Shown: positions 50,975 through 60,250, counted from the stretch's first letter. The stretch: DNA of 64,000 nucleotides from Paeniglutamicibacter psychrophenolicus (GCF_017876575.1 NZ_JAGIOE010000001.1:868001-932000), one strand, 5' to 3'. Translations and numbers: made by a program. The notes: generated from the sequence alone by a model not told the origin.

Positions 50975-52933
50975 TTGACGACTACCTCTCTACCCGCCGC
51001 CACCGAGACCATCTGGAATCCCGGGCAAGCCGAGCTCGAGCGCAGTCGCATTCTTAAATTCGTCTCCTGGGCCGGGTGCTCAACGCTATCGGAACTTGCC
51101 GCGAAGGCCGCCGCTGATCCCGAATGGTACTGGGGACGGGTATCCGACTGGCTAGGTCTGGAATGGCAGTCGGAACCCGAATCCGTAGTCGACCAGCTGA
51201 CGGAACCTCATCTCACACGCTGGTTTCCAGGCGGCCATTTCAATTTGACCGAGAACGCCGTGAACCGATGGATTCGCGCGGGTCGAGGCGAAGAAATCGC
51301 ATTGACATGGGAATCAGAAAACGGTGCCATAGGTGCCTGGAGCTTCAACGATCTGGATAACGAAATTAACCGCGTCTCTCGTGGACTGCTGGAATTGGGT
51401 ATTGAATTCGGGGACACCGTGGGAATCCAGCTCCCCATGGTTCGCCAAGCAGCCGTGGCCCAATTGGCATGCGCCAAGATTGGTGCTATTGCCGTCCCTG
51501 TGTTTTCCGGATATGGCTCGACTGCGGTCGCTGATCGGCTCGGCATTTCCGGCGCAGTGGCGCATATTGTCTCCAACGGCTTCGAGCGGCGTGGAAAGAT
51601 CGTAGAAACTCGGGCTGAAACCGAAAAGGCGCTCAGCCTCGCCGGTACTGTCAAGCACGCGATCGTCGTATCGCTGGTGCCAGGGTGCGCGGAACCGGCA
51701 TTGGGGGGCGAGGTATCTTGGGACGACCTGGGAGCTAGCAGTCAGGGGCTCCCGGTCAAGGCTGCGCACTGTCCGGCCGATCATCCGCTGCTCATCGCCT
51801 TCACTTCGGGCACCACTGGGGCTCCCAAAGGTGTCGTACTCAGCCATTCCGGCTTCGCCATTAAAGCCGCCAGCGATGCGGCGTTCAGCTTTGACATCGG
51901 ACCGGGCGACACGGCAATGTGGATCACCGACCCGGGGTGGATCATGAGTCCCATCACTGTTCTCGGTGGGCTCATTGCCGGAAGTTGCGTTGCGCTTTTC
52001 AGCGGCTCGCCTGACTATCCGGAACACACCCGGCTTTGGGATGTCGTGCGGCGGCACGGGGTCACGATGCTCGGGGTATCCCCGACGCTGGTCCGGACTC
52101 TCATGAGCCAGGACGACGGATCCGTTATCAACTACGGGCAACTGCGTGTCATCGCCTCCAGCGGAGAAGCCTGGACTCCCGACGCCTACGAATGGATTTT
52201 CGGACGGGTCACCAATTGTTCCCTTCCCATCATCAACTACAGCGGAGGAACCGAGGTTTCCGGGGCCATCCTCTCCAACCTCACCGCCCTGCCCATCCAC
52301 CCTTGCGGATTTGCCGGCCCCCTGCCGGGAATGGGGGCCACGGTCATCGACACGGATGGGACCAGCATTGAATCCGGATTCGGGGAACTTGCCCTGGGCA
52401 GACCTTCGCCTGGCATGCCCGTGACATTCTGGGGTGCGCCAGAACGGTACTTCAATACGTATTGGAACCGCTGGCCGGGCATTTGGTACCACGGCGACTG
52501 GGTCGAAGTCGGACACGACAACGTCTGGTACATTCGGGGCCGCAGCGACGACACTCTCAAGATTGCGGGGAAGCGGCTGGGTCCCGCCGAAGTGGAATCG
52601 GTGGTCAACGGCTTCGATTTCGTACTCGAATCAGCGGCCATCAGCATCCCCGACGCCGTGAAGGGCGAGGCTTTGGTCATATTCGCCCGCGTCGCCCCGG
52701 CCGTAATGTGCGATGCCGAAAGCATGGCAGCAGCCATCGAAACGGCGGTTACCAGGGCCCTGGGGAAACCCCTTAAACCAAAACACGTCCATGTCGTTGA
52801 AGCGTTGCCTCGAACGCGAAGCGGCAAGATCCTGCGCAGGGTGATCCGGTCCGTATACCTCGGGAATTCTCCCGGTGACGTTTCTTCCATGGAAGATCCC
52901 TCTGCCCTTACCGCGATCGGAGAAGCCCGATGA
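50975..52933 (+). CDS. Acyl-CoA synthetase, acetoacetyl/acetyl-CoA synthetase-like
   Basis: An AMP-forming ligase of 652 aa in the Acs/AacS branch, with the ACS-type N-terminal region (WYWGRVSDWLGLEW near residue 50). The P-loop is LIAFTSGTTGAPKGVVLSH near 270-288, and INYSGGTEVSGAI is near 415. WYHGDWVEVGHDNVWYIRGRSDDTLKIAGKRLGPAEVE is near 500, and the C-terminal catalytic lysine is in RTRSGKILRRVIR near 620. It activates an acid for the downstream lyase and hydratase; the acid is unknown. TTG 50975 is taken as start, with AGGAGA five bases upstream. Its end overlaps the next gene by 4 bp. Confidence 0.83.
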   Translation: MTTTSLPAATETIWNPGQAELERSRILKFVSWAGCSTLSELAAKAAADPEWYWGRVSDWLGLEWQSEPESVVDQLTEPHLTRWFPGGHFNLTENAVNRWIRAGRGEEIALTWESENGAIGAWSFNDLDNEINRVSRGLLELGIEFGDTVGIQLPMVRQAAVAQLACAKIGAIAVPVFSGYGSTAVADRLGISGAVAHIVSNGFERRGKIVETRAETEKALSLAGTVKHAIVVSLVPGCAEPALGGEVSWDDLGASSQGLPVKAAHCPADHPLLIAFTSGTTGAPKGVVLSHSGFAIKAASDAAFSFDIGPGDTAMWITDPGWIMSPITVLGGLIAGSCVALFSGSPDYPEHTRLWDVVRRHGVTMLGVSPTLVRTLMSQDDGSVINYGQLRVIASSGEAWTPDAYEWIFGRVTNCSLPIINYSGGTEVSGAILSNLTALPIHPCGFAGPLPGMGATVIDTDGTSIESGFGELALGRPSPGMPVTFWGAPERYFNTYWNRWPGIWYHGDWVEVGHDNVWYIRGRSDDTLKIAGKRLGPAEVESVVNGFDFVLESAAISIPDAVKGEALVIFARVAPAVMCDAESMAAAIETAVTRALGKPLKPKHVHVVEALPRTRSGKILRRVIRSVYLGNSPGDVSSMEDPSALTAIGEAR

Positions 52934-54093
52934 AGAACCACTTCAGCGCCGAAATCATCGGTGTGGCAGAGCTACCGCCACGGCGAACGACTCCTGGGGA
53001 AACGACCCTGGAAATGATCGCCAACGTTGCACGCCTGGCCATGAAGGACGCAGGCCTAATTCCACGGGACATCGATGGGCTGGTTGTCGGACCTCAAGTC
53101 GGCGAGACCCCCCAGCATGTTCCTGCCACCGTGGCTGAATATCTCGGCTTGCAGCCCCGATACGCGGACATTGTAGATCTGGGTGGAGCCACCGGGGCCG
53201 GCATGGTGTGGCGTGCGGCCGCTGCCATCCAATCGGGGATGTGCGAGACAGTACTGTGCGTTCTGGCCAACACCCGCGATCCTGCAGTCACGCCGCGTTC
53301 ACCGAATCGCAATCCCATCCGTGAGTTCGACGTTCCTTATGGAGGCAGTGGCGCCAATCAGGCGTACGCCATGATTGCGCAGCAGCACATGGCGCGCTTT
53401 GGAACCACTCCCGAACAGCTGGCCTGCGTCCCGGTTAAGCAACGTGCCAACGCCATGCTGAACAAGGCCGCAGTATTCCATGGACAACCGATCACCACCA
53501 CAGATGTCCTGACCTCGCCGATAGTGATGTCGCCCCTTCGTCTTTTGGAAGTCGTCATGCCTTGCGGTGGTGGGGCAGCCGTGATTCTCACTTCGGCACG
53601 GCGGGCCAAGGATGCCCCGCACCCGTCGGTCGGGCTGATGGGAGCCGGTGAACGGGTTACACACCGGGCGCTTAGCCAGGCACCGGAATTAACAACTTCA
53701 CCAATTGCCTCGGCCGTCGCCGACGCCTACGCAATGGCAGGCGTCGGCGCCTCGGACATAGATTTCCTTTCCATTTACGATTGCTACTCGATTGTTGTGG
53801 CGATGACCGTGGAGGACGCGGGGTTCTGTGCCAAGGGAGAGGGCGGGGCGTGGTTGGAGGAACACGATTTTTCCATTGCAAGTCGGCTGCCAATCAACCC
53901 CCACGGAGGCCAGCTGGCCACCGGACAGGCCGACCTGGCCGGCGGGATGGGACACATCGTAGAAGCTGTCCACCAGCTTCGGGGGACCGCCGGGGAACGC
54001 CAGATTCACTCCCCTAAAAGGGCTCTGGTGACCGGTAACGGGGCAACCATGAGCGAAGAAGTTGCACTCGTTTTGATTGGAGCGGAACAATGA
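52930..54093 (+). CDS. Thiolase-like protein lacking the nucleophile cysteine (Ltp2/SCPx-like)
   Basis: A 387-aa thiolase-fold protein. At the place of the usual nucleophile cysteine the sequence reads DLGGATGAGMVW (residues 83-94), so it cannot act as a classical thiolase. The C-terminal region NPHGGQLATGQADLAGGMGHIVEAVHQLRG and the tyrosine pair Tyr283/Tyr286 in SIYDCYSI resemble the Ltp2 group. Members of that group, with a DUF35 partner, cleave beta-hydroxyacyl-CoA by a retro-aldol reaction in steroid side-chain breakdown. It overlaps the ligase before it and the DUF35 gene after it by 4 bp each. A retro-aldolase role is inferred. Confidence 0.75.
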   Translation: MKNHFSAEIIGVAELPPRRTTPGETTLEMIANVARLAMKDAGLIPRDIDGLVVGPQVGETPQHVPATVAEYLGLQPRYADIVDLGGATGAGMVWRAAAAIQSGMCETVLCVLANTRDPAVTPRSPNRNPIREFDVPYGGSGANQAYAMIAQQHMARFGTTPEQLACVPVKQRANAMLNKAAVFHGQPITTTDVLTSPIVMSPLRLLEVVMPCGGGAAVILTSARRAKDAPHPSVGLMGAGERVTHRALSQAPELTTSPIASAVADAYAMAGVGASDIDFLSIYDCYSIVVAMTVEDAGFCAKGEGGAWLEEHDFSIASRLPINPHGGQLATGQADLAGGMGHIVEAVHQLRGTAGERQIHSPKRALVTGNGATMSEEVALVLIGAEQ

Positions 54094-54530
54094 CCACCCC
54101 CACGACCACCACCTCGATCGCCAAGCCGGGATTTGTCTCCACGCGATTGACAACACCGTATTGGCGGGCGGCCGAAGCCGGAAAGCTGTTGCTGCAGGAA
54201 TGCCTGGAATGCGGCCATCTGCAGCACTATCCCCGAAACCTTTGCACCAAATGCTGGTCCCAGGACCTCCAATGGAAGGAAGCTGCAGGAGATGCCAGCA
54301 TCTGGTCCTTTACCGTCGTGGGCATTCCCGGTCATCCAGCCTGGGGAGATGAAATCCCATACATCTTGGCGCTCGTGGAGCTGGTCGAAGGCCCACGGCT
54401 CATGACCAACATCGTCGGTTGTGCCCCTGAATCGGTGCATTGCGGACAGCGCGTGCAGCTCAGACCACACCGCGGAGCACGCGACAACCAAACCCTCCTT
54501 CAATTCACCCCATTCACCAGAGACAATTGA
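54090..54530 (+). CDS. DUF35 Zn-ribbon OB-fold protein, partner of the thiolase-like protein
   Basis: A 146-aa protein. The zinc ribbon has four cysteines: Cys38, Cys41, Cys52 and Cys55 (QECLECGHLQHYPRNLCTKC). An OB-fold follows from about residue 65 (SIWSFTVVGIPGHP, then YILALVELVEGPRLMTNIVG). DUF35 proteins bind and support thiolase-like enzymes and probably hold the acyl-CoA. The ATGA overlap with the upstream gene is typical of these pairs. Alone it is not expected to be catalytic. Confidence 0.85.
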   Translation: MTTPTTTTSIAKPGFVSTRLTTPYWRAAEAGKLLLQECLECGHLQHYPRNLCTKCWSQDLQWKEAAGDASIWSFTVVGIPGHPAWGDEIPYILALVELVEGPRLMTNIVGCAPESVHCGQRVQLRPHRGARDNQTLLQFTPFTRDN

Positions 54531-54539
54531 GGATCCACC

Positions 54540-55919
54540 ATGTCATCCAATCTGATTGAGACACCAGAGCAGGCACTCACCCGTCGTCGCGCACGTGTTG
54601 CGAGCTTTGTGGGCACCACCATCGAGTGGTACGACTTCTATCTATATGGAACCGCAGCCGCTTTGATCTTTGGGCAGCTGTTCTTTCCCAACTTCTCAGG
54701 CTTGACGGCGACGATGCTGGCACTGTTGACGTTCTCGGCTGGCTTCATTGCGCGTCCGCTGGGCGGCGTGATTATGGGGCACTTCGGCGACAAGATTGGG
54801 CGAAAGGCCATGTTGATCCTTTCGCTTGTCATGATGGGCGGGGCGACCGCCCTGATCGGCATGTTGCCTACCTATGGCAGCATCGGCATTTGGGCGCCCA
54901 TCCTTCTGTTGGTCCTGCGCACCGTCCAAGGTTTCGGTGTTGGCGGAGAATGGGGCGGTGCGGTCCTCGTTGCCGTTGAAAACGCCCCGGCGGATAAGCG
55001 CGGATTGTTCGGTGCATGGCCGCAGGCAGGTGTCCCGGTCGGCTTGCTCTTGGCAAACGGCGTCTTCATGAGCTGTCAGATGCTGCTTACCCCGGAACAG
55101 TTCATGGCCTGGGGCTGGCGCATTGGCTTCCTGGGGTCGGTCTTGCTTATCGTCGTCGGATTGTTCATCCGACTCAAGATGGAAGAGACCCCGGCCTTTG
55201 CGAAGGCCAAAAGCCAAGGCGAGGTTGCCAAGTTCCCTGTCCTTGAGGTCTTGCGCTATCAATGGAGGGCTGTCGCGATTGCCGTGGGCATCAAGGTCTC
55301 GCAGAATGCAATCTTCTACATCATCACCGTTTTCGCACTTACCTATGTCAGCAAGGCGCTGGGGCTTCCCAGCTCGGTTGCCCTGATCGGTGTCATGATC
55401 GCTTGCGTCCTCAGCTCCTTCAACTTGTTGTTTACCGGCTGGCTTTCGGACCAGTACGGACGGCGGCGAGTCTATTTGCTTGGTGCGGTTCTATCCGGGT
55501 TATTCGCTTTCCCCTTCTTCATGATGATGAATACCCGACACTCGGTCATGATTTGGCTGGCCATCGTGATCGCGTTGCTCCTGCACGACTTGATGTACGG
55601 ACCGCAGGCCGCATTCATGGCGGAAATGTTCGATACAAACGTCCGCTATACCGGTGCGTCGTTGGGCTACCAGATCGCGTCGATGATTGCGGGCTCTGTC
55701 TCACCGGTTCTGGCCGTGTATCTGCTGAGTATCTCCGATAACAAACCATGGGCGGTGGCGCTCTACATGGTGGGCATTAGCGTGATCACCATCGTTGCCA
55801 CGTGGATTGCCAAGGAGACCCACCGAGGCAACCGGGTAAAGGGGCGGGTCCACTCGACATTCGATGTAGAGCTCGACCGCGAGAATGACAACAGCGCGAA
55901 TTCTCCGGTAGGGAACTAG
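54540..55919 (+). CDS. MFS transporter, MHS type
   Basis: A 459-aa, 12-span transporter. SFVGTTIEWYDFYLYGTAAALIFGQLFFPNFS near residues 20-51, FIARPLGGVIMGHFGDKIGRKAML near 70-93 and GFGVGGEWGGAVLVAVENAP near 125 are MHS marks. It is similar in kind to the protein at 30332 but lies 9 bp after the DUF35 gene in this operon. It probably imports the acid that the ligase activates. Confidence 0.86.
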   Translation: MSSNLIETPEQALTRRRARVASFVGTTIEWYDFYLYGTAAALIFGQLFFPNFSGLTATMLALLTFSAGFIARPLGGVIMGHFGDKIGRKAMLILSLVMMGGATALIGMLPTYGSIGIWAPILLLVLRTVQGFGVGGEWGGAVLVAVENAPADKRGLFGAWPQAGVPVGLLLANGVFMSCQMLLTPEQFMAWGWRIGFLGSVLLIVVGLFIRLKMEETPAFAKAKSQGEVAKFPVLEVLRYQWRAVAIAVGIKVSQNAIFYIITVFALTYVSKALGLPSSVALIGVMIACVLSSFNLLFTGWLSDQYGRRRVYLLGAVLSGLFAFPFFMMMNTRHSVMIWLAIVIALLLHDLMYGPQAAFMAEMFDTNVRYTGASLGYQIASMIAGSVSPVLAVYLLSISDNKPWAVALYMVGISVITIVATWIAKETHRGNRVKGRVHSTFDVELDRENDNSANSPVGN

Positions 55920-55924
55920 CTCAG

Positions 55925-57202
55925 ATGTCGGCCCACAAGCAAGCAACCCGGCAGCGGACAACGACTGCTTTAGTCCAGGTACTCGGACTTGCGGTCTGGT
56001 TCTCGGCGACTGCCGTCGGGCCCAGCCTGCAACGTGAGTGGGCTCTCGAAGACGCCTCCCTGGTCTGGATCACCACGTCGGTGCAGTTGGGTTTCGTCGT
56101 GGGAGCCGTTGGCTCGGCGTTCCTCAACTTGGCCGACAGGTTTCCAGCACAATACGTACTTGCGACCAGCGCTGCCTGCGCATCCGCATGCACATTGGCT
56201 TTTGCCATCGCCGCTAACAGCCTCGGGCCGGCAATCCTGTTCCGTTTTCTTACCGGACTATTTCTGGCGGGAATCTATCCCGTCGGAATGAAGCTGATCG
56301 CGTCCTGGTCGCTTCCCGCCGGTCGAGGAAAGGCCTTTGGCATACTCATTGGAGCCTTGACGATTGGATCTACGGTCCCGCATCTGATTGGAGGGATTGG
56401 CATACTGCCGTGGCGTCAAGTCATGGGGGTAGCTGCGGGTCTTGCGTTGTTGGCCGCGACAATTTCAGCACTCTTCCTACGGGTTGGTCCATACGTCCAG
56501 CGGGAGAAGCCCAAGGTGGACCCTCGCCATGTACTGGCTCTATTTCGACAGCAGCGGCCGCGCCTAGCGAACGTCGGATATTTCGGGCATATGTGGGAGC
56601 TATACGCGCTTTGGGCCTGGCTTCCCATCTTTATCCTAAACAGCCGTCAATCGCGTGAACCAGGCGAAGTGCTTGGCGTGGGCATCGTCGTTTTCGCAAC
56701 CATGGGCGTAGGTGGCGTGATTGGATCAATGCTCGGCGGATGGGCCGCTGACAAATGGGGTCGACCGCAGTCGGCGGCCGTGGCCCTGGCCATCAGCGGT
56801 TCCTGCTGCCTGGCTTCCCCGATCATGTTCAGGGCCCCCGATCCATTGCTCTTCACCTTTCTGCTGCTCTGGGGGGCCTCGGTGATTGCCGATTCCGGGG
56901 TCTTCTCGACTTCGTTGAGTGAAAGCGTCGATCGACGTCTCATCGGCACAGCGCTGACGACCCAAACCGCCGTTGGATTTCTTATCACGGTCGGTTCGAT
57001 CCAGCTGGTTCCCCTGTTTGCCGGAATTGTCGGCTGGCAATACGCATTCGTGGTACTTCTCCCCGGACCCGTCCTAGGCGTCCTAACCATGCACACTCTC
57101 GCAACACTCAAAAAGAACAATGAAAGGCACTCCAATGACTACGACCGCGCACTCACACCTGTACGTCGGCAAAACCGCCCAGTTGTCTCGCACCGTTTCT
57201 AG
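55925..57202 (+). CDS. MFS transporter
   Basis: A second major facilitator in the operon (425 aa, about 12 spans). Its short N-terminus is followed by QVLGLAVWFSATAVGPSLQ. The middle loop GGWAADKWGRPQSAAVAL near residue 262 is the MFS motif of domain 2. It belongs to a different MFS branch from the MHS protein before it, so the two likely move different compounds, perhaps import and export. Its last 20 codons overlap the next gene, which starts inside it at 57135. Confidence 0.78.
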   Translation: MSAHKQATRQRTTTALVQVLGLAVWFSATAVGPSLQREWALEDASLVWITTSVQLGFVVGAVGSAFLNLADRFPAQYVLATSAACASACTLAFAIAANSLGPAILFRFLTGLFLAGIYPVGMKLIASWSLPAGRGKAFGILIGALTIGSTVPHLIGGIGILPWRQVMGVAAGLALLAATISALFLRVGPYVQREKPKVDPRHVLALFRQQRPRLANVGYFGHMWELYALWAWLPIFILNSRQSREPGEVLGVGIVVFATMGVGGVIGSMLGGWAADKWGRPQSAAVALAISGSCCLASPIMFRAPDPLLFTFLLLWGASVIADSGVFSTSLSESVDRRLIGTALTTQTAVGFLITVGSIQLVPLFAGIVGWQYAFVVLLPGPVLGVLTMHTLATLKKNNERHSNDYDRALTPVRRQNRPVVSHRF

Positions 57203-57569
57203 CGACGACATCTCTCTTTTCACCGACATCAGCGGCGACCGCAATCCAATCCACTATGATCCTGCCGCGGCCAAAGCCTCTCGCTTTGGAGAGATAGTCG
57301 TTCAGGGCGGCGTCACAAGCGCGATATTGAATGCCGTGGTCGCTGAAGAGCTCCCTGGCCCGGGAACTGTCTTCTTGAACGTCAACTGGGATTTTGTAGC
57401 CCCGGTCCGCCCTGGTGACGTCATTACTGGAATCGTGGAAGTCACGGAGGTTCGCACGGACAAACCCATCACCAAGATCAAGACCAAGGTAGTGCGCGGT
57501 GACGGCATCGTCGTACTTGAGGGAACGGCGGTCTGTTACACGATGTCCTTGGACGCGGAGAAAGGCTGA
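57135..57569 (+). CDS. MaoC-family dehydratase
   Basis: A hot-dog-fold protein of 144 aa. The R-hydratase motif FTDISGDRNPIHYDPAAAKASRFG (Asp and His near residues 30-40) is followed by VVQGGVTSAILN. It should hydrate an enoyl-CoA to a (3R)-hydroxyacyl-CoA, which the Ltp2-like protein could cleave. Start ATG 57135 has AAAGG seven bases upstream. An in-frame ATG at 57120 lacks a site. It overlaps the end of the MFS gene. Confidence 0.82.
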   Translation: MTTTAHSHLYVGKTAQLSRTVSSDDISLFTDISGDRNPIHYDPAAAKASRFGEIVVQGGVTSAILNAVVAEELPGPGTVFLNVNWDFVAPVRPGDVITGIVEVTEVRTDKPITKIKTKVVRGDGIVVLEGTAVCYTMSLDAEKG

Positions 57570-57574
57570 TTCAA

Positions 57575-58726
57575 ATGTCTAACCGAATTCCGGTCCTGGT
57601 TTCAGCTGCCCGAACGGCAATAGGTAAGTTCAACGGCATACACCGTAACACCTCGGCGCTTGACCTCGGCGCCGAAGCCGCACAGGGTGCCCTCCGGAAC
57701 ATCAATGGGTATGTGCCGGATACCGTGTTCATGGGGAATGTAGTGCAAGCCGGAAACGGGCAGAACCCCGCTCGTTCTGTTGCGGTCCGAGCTGGCTTGC
57801 CTCTTACCGTGCCTGCCATGACCTTGAACAATGTGTGTTTGGCCAGTCTCTATTCAGCGACGCTTGCCTCCACCCTGATCCGGGCTGGTCAATTCGATAG
57901 CGCACTTGTCGGTGGTTTTGAGTCGATGAGTAGGGCTTTGCATGGACTGCAAATGAGGCAAGCCGTGCTGTATGGACAAGCCCCTGCCATGGACCTGTTG
58001 GAGTCCGATGGGCTTCGCTGCGCGATAACCGATCAGGGGATGGGACCCATCTCCGATGAATCCAACGCGCGTCTGTCGATATCACGTGCGGTGCAGGACT
58101 CCTTCGCCGCAGAGAGCCACCGGCGTGCTGCCAGTGCTACGAGCAAGGGACGTTTTGCGCGCGAAATGGCGTTGAAAGGTGCGTCCACCTTCGATGAGGG
58201 CCCACGCCCCGCCACCACAGCGGATATTCTGGGGCAGCTCAATTCGGCATTCACCCCCGGGGGGACCATTACCGCAGGCAACGCATCGCAGATGTCGGAT
58301 GCTGGCGCTGCAGGAGTAGTCATGGAGAGGGAAAAGGCCCGACAACTGGGTCTTGACCCGATTGTGGAGATCGTAGACTCCGCCGTTGTAGCTGGTCCCG
58401 ACACTTCGCTGCACCTCAAGCCCGCCGATGCGATCCGAAAGCTTCTGGCCAGAAACGGTCTGGCGACGAACCAGATCGGACTCTGGGAGATCAACGAGGC
58501 CTTCGCCGGCGTTGTGGTGGCCAGCGTGCGAGACCTCGGAATCGACCTCGAGAGTGTCAACGTCAATGGCGGTGCCATCGCATTGGGCCACCCGCTGGGC
58601 GCGTCGGGCTTCCGACTTCTGCAGACCCTGGCGGTTGAGATGCAGGAACGCCAGGTCGAATACGGGGTTGCAGCAATCTGCGGTGGTGGTGGGCAGGGAC
58701 AAGCCGTCTTGCTGCGACTTCCCTAA
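57575..58726 (+). CDS. Thiolase (acetyl-CoA acyltransferase)
   Basis: A 383-aa thiolase with a complete catalytic set: nucleophile cysteine in TLNNVCLASLYSATLAS near residue 87, LWEINEAFAGVVVAS near 305, histidine in GHPLGASGFRLLQ near 340, and the second cysteine in AAICGGGGQGQAV near 370. The region after the first cysteine (LASLYS) is unusual compared with the common GSG/ASG. It closes the operon after the MaoC gene by 5 bp. It may finish degradation by releasing acetyl-CoA. Confidence 0.86.
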   Translation: MSNRIPVLVSAARTAIGKFNGIHRNTSALDLGAEAAQGALRNINGYVPDTVFMGNVVQAGNGQNPARSVAVRAGLPLTVPAMTLNNVCLASLYSATLASTLIRAGQFDSALVGGFESMSRALHGLQMRQAVLYGQAPAMDLLESDGLRCAITDQGMGPISDESNARLSISRAVQDSFAAESHRRAASATSKGRFAREMALKGASTFDEGPRPATTADILGQLNSAFTPGGTITAGNASQMSDAGAAGVVMEREKARQLGLDPIVEIVDSAVVAGPDTSLHLKPADAIRKLLARNGLATNQIGLWEINEAFAGVVVASVRDLGIDLESVNVNGGAIALGHPLGASGFRLLQTLAVEMQERQVEYGVAAICGGGGQGQAVLLRLP

Positions 58727-58760
58727 ATCACCTAATGAAATACACGGACGCGCCGCCACT

Positions 58761-58807
58761 GGGTGGGCAGCCCGGAACCCATCAACCCGGACCGGTTCTG
58801 CTCACCC
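58761..58807. terminator. Stem-loop between convergent thiolase and CitE-like genes
   Basis: GGGTGGGCAG (58761-58770) pairs with CTGCTCACCC (58798-58807) with one wobble, with GAACC/GGTTC inside. It lies 35 bp after the thiolase stop, between convergent genes. Confidence 0.5.
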
Positions 58808-58910
58808 AATTGGCTGCCTGTACCACCGCTGCCAAAAAGCTCCCTACATTCGTTTGCGCAACAGCTCATGACGAAGCCTGTCAACACCGACATTGGTAAC
58901 AGGGTGAGGA

Positions 58911-59732
58911 TCAAGCGATGCCGGAGATTCGGTGTCGGGCCAATATGGCCCGCGCGTGGCGCAGCAGCGGCTCGTCAACCATCTGCCCCTCGAACGTGAA
59001 CACGCCGGCGGAGACTTCAGCCGTGGCAAGGATGCGCGTGGCCCGCTCGACCTGCTCTGCCGAGGGCGAGAACGCCTGGCGGATGACGGGCATCTGCCCG
59101 GGATGGATGGAGGCCTTGGCCCCGAACCCGGAGGCCTGAGCATCAATGGATTCGGCCAGCAGCCCCTCGTGGTCGGGGATGTTGATATAGACCGAGTCGA
59201 TGGCGACCTTGCGGTACGCACCGGCGGCCAGCAGCACCTGGGATCGTGCATGCAGAGCCACATCGCGGTAGCCGCCCGACTCGTGGCGGGAAGATGCCCC
59301 CCCGAGGGAGGCCACCAGGTCCTCGGCGCCCCACATCAGCGCCACGACGTTGCGTGAGGACGCGATCTGCCCGGCATTGAGGACCCCCAGCGCGGTTTCG
59401 CACAGGGCCACCACGTTGAAGTCGGCCACGGTGGCCAGGTCGTCAAGGGTCTCGGTCTTGGCCAGCATGATGGTGCGGTACTTGGTCTGCTCGATGGCTG
59501 CGATGTCCGCGGCGAAGTCCGGGGTGCCCACCGGGTTGACGCGCACGATGGTGCGTTCCGGATCCAGGGGGTTCTCGAGCAGGGCCTGACGGGCGGCCTG
59601 CTTGTTGTCCGCAGCCACCGCATCCTCGAGGTCGATGATCACCGCGTCGGCACGCTCGAGCGCCTTGGCGTAGCGGTCGGGTCGGTCTGCCGGGCAGAAA
59701 AGGATCGCCGGACCCATGCTGAAGTCTTGCAT
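58911..59732 (-). CDS. HpcH/HpaI aldolase / CitE-like lyase
   Basis: A 273-aa TIM-barrel Mg2+-dependent acyl-CoA lyase. LFCPADRPDRYAKALERADAVIIDLEDAV at residues 11-39 carries the substrate arginine and the metal-binding Asp-Glu pair. TIVRVNPVGTPDFAADI, IMLAKTETLDDL and ALCETALGVLNAG follow the barrel. The end GFGAKASIHPGQMPVIRQAFSPSAEQVE is typical of stand-alone CitE proteins. The neighbouring MaoC and biotin carboxylase match the M. tuberculosis Rv2498c region, where this enzyme acts on (R)-HMG-CoA and citramalyl-CoA. It starts 2 bp after the MaoC stop. Confidence 0.83.
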   Translation of the reverse strand: MQDFSMGPAILFCPADRPDRYAKALERADAVIIDLEDAVAADNKQAARQALLENPLDPERTIVRVNPVGTPDFAADIAAIEQTKYRTIMLAKTETLDDLATVADFNVVALCETALGVLNAGQIASSRNVVALMWGAEDLVASLGGASSRHESGGYRDVALHARSQVLLAAGAYRKVAIDSVYINIPDHEGLLAESIDAQASGFGAKASIHPGQMPVIRQAFSPSAEQVERATRILATAEVSAGVFTFEGQMVDEPLLRHARAILARHRISGIA

Positions 59733-59734
59733 GC

Positions 59735-60250
59735 CTAGTCCTCTTCGTTGGTGTTCATGGATGCCGCGTGGGCGTCCTTGGTCCACATCATGCAGGTACG
59801 CGTGGCGGTGGCCACGATGACGCCGTCCTGGTTCCGCCCGGTGTGCTTCATGGTGACGATGCCCTGTCCCGGACGGGACTTCGAAAGCCGGATCTCGGTG
59901 ACCTCGGTTTCGGTGTAGAGCGTGTCACCGTGGAACATCGGGTGCGGGAACTTCACGGCGTCGATGCCGAGCTGGCCGATGATGGTCCCCTCGGTCATCT
60001 GCGGCACCGACTGGCCGATCATGGTTCCCAGCGTGAACAGGGAATTCATCAGCCGCTGTCCGAAGGGCTGGGTCGCGCTCCAGGCAGCGTCCAGGTGCAG
60101 GCCCTGGTTGTTCATGGTCAGCGAGGTGAACAGGACGTTGTCCGTCTCGGTGAGGGTGCGTCCGGGGCGGTGCGCGTAGATGACGCCCTCGCGCAGCTCA
60201 TCGAGGTAGAAGCCGCGCTGTTGGACGCGCTCGGGGGTTTGGGTACTCAT
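59735..60250 (-). CDS. MaoC-family hydratase of the leucine/itaconate cluster
   Basis: A 171-aa hot-dog protein. [44 protein letters not shown] shows the longer MaoC type with Asn-x-x-x-Leu-His near residue 50. [19 protein letters not shown] is near 105. It resembles the Rv2499c/mesaconyl-CoA-hydratase group rather than short R-hydratases. The probable substrate is methylglutaconyl- or itaconyl-CoA. It overlaps the biotin-carboxylase stop by 4 bp. Confidence 0.83.
   Translation of the reverse strand: MSTQTPERVQQRGFYLDELREGVIYAHRPGRTLTETDNVLFTSLTMNNQGLHLDAAWSATQPFGQRLMNSLFTLGTMIGQSVPQMTEGTIIGQLGIDAVKFPHPMFHGDTLYTETEVTEIRLSKSRPGQGIVTMKHTGRNQDGVIVATATRTCMMWTKDAHAASMNTNEED

Noticed and set aside
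57120-57134. ATG 57120 as start of the MaoC gene
   Set aside because: It lacks a ribosome site, whereas ATG 57135 has AAAGG seven bases upstream.
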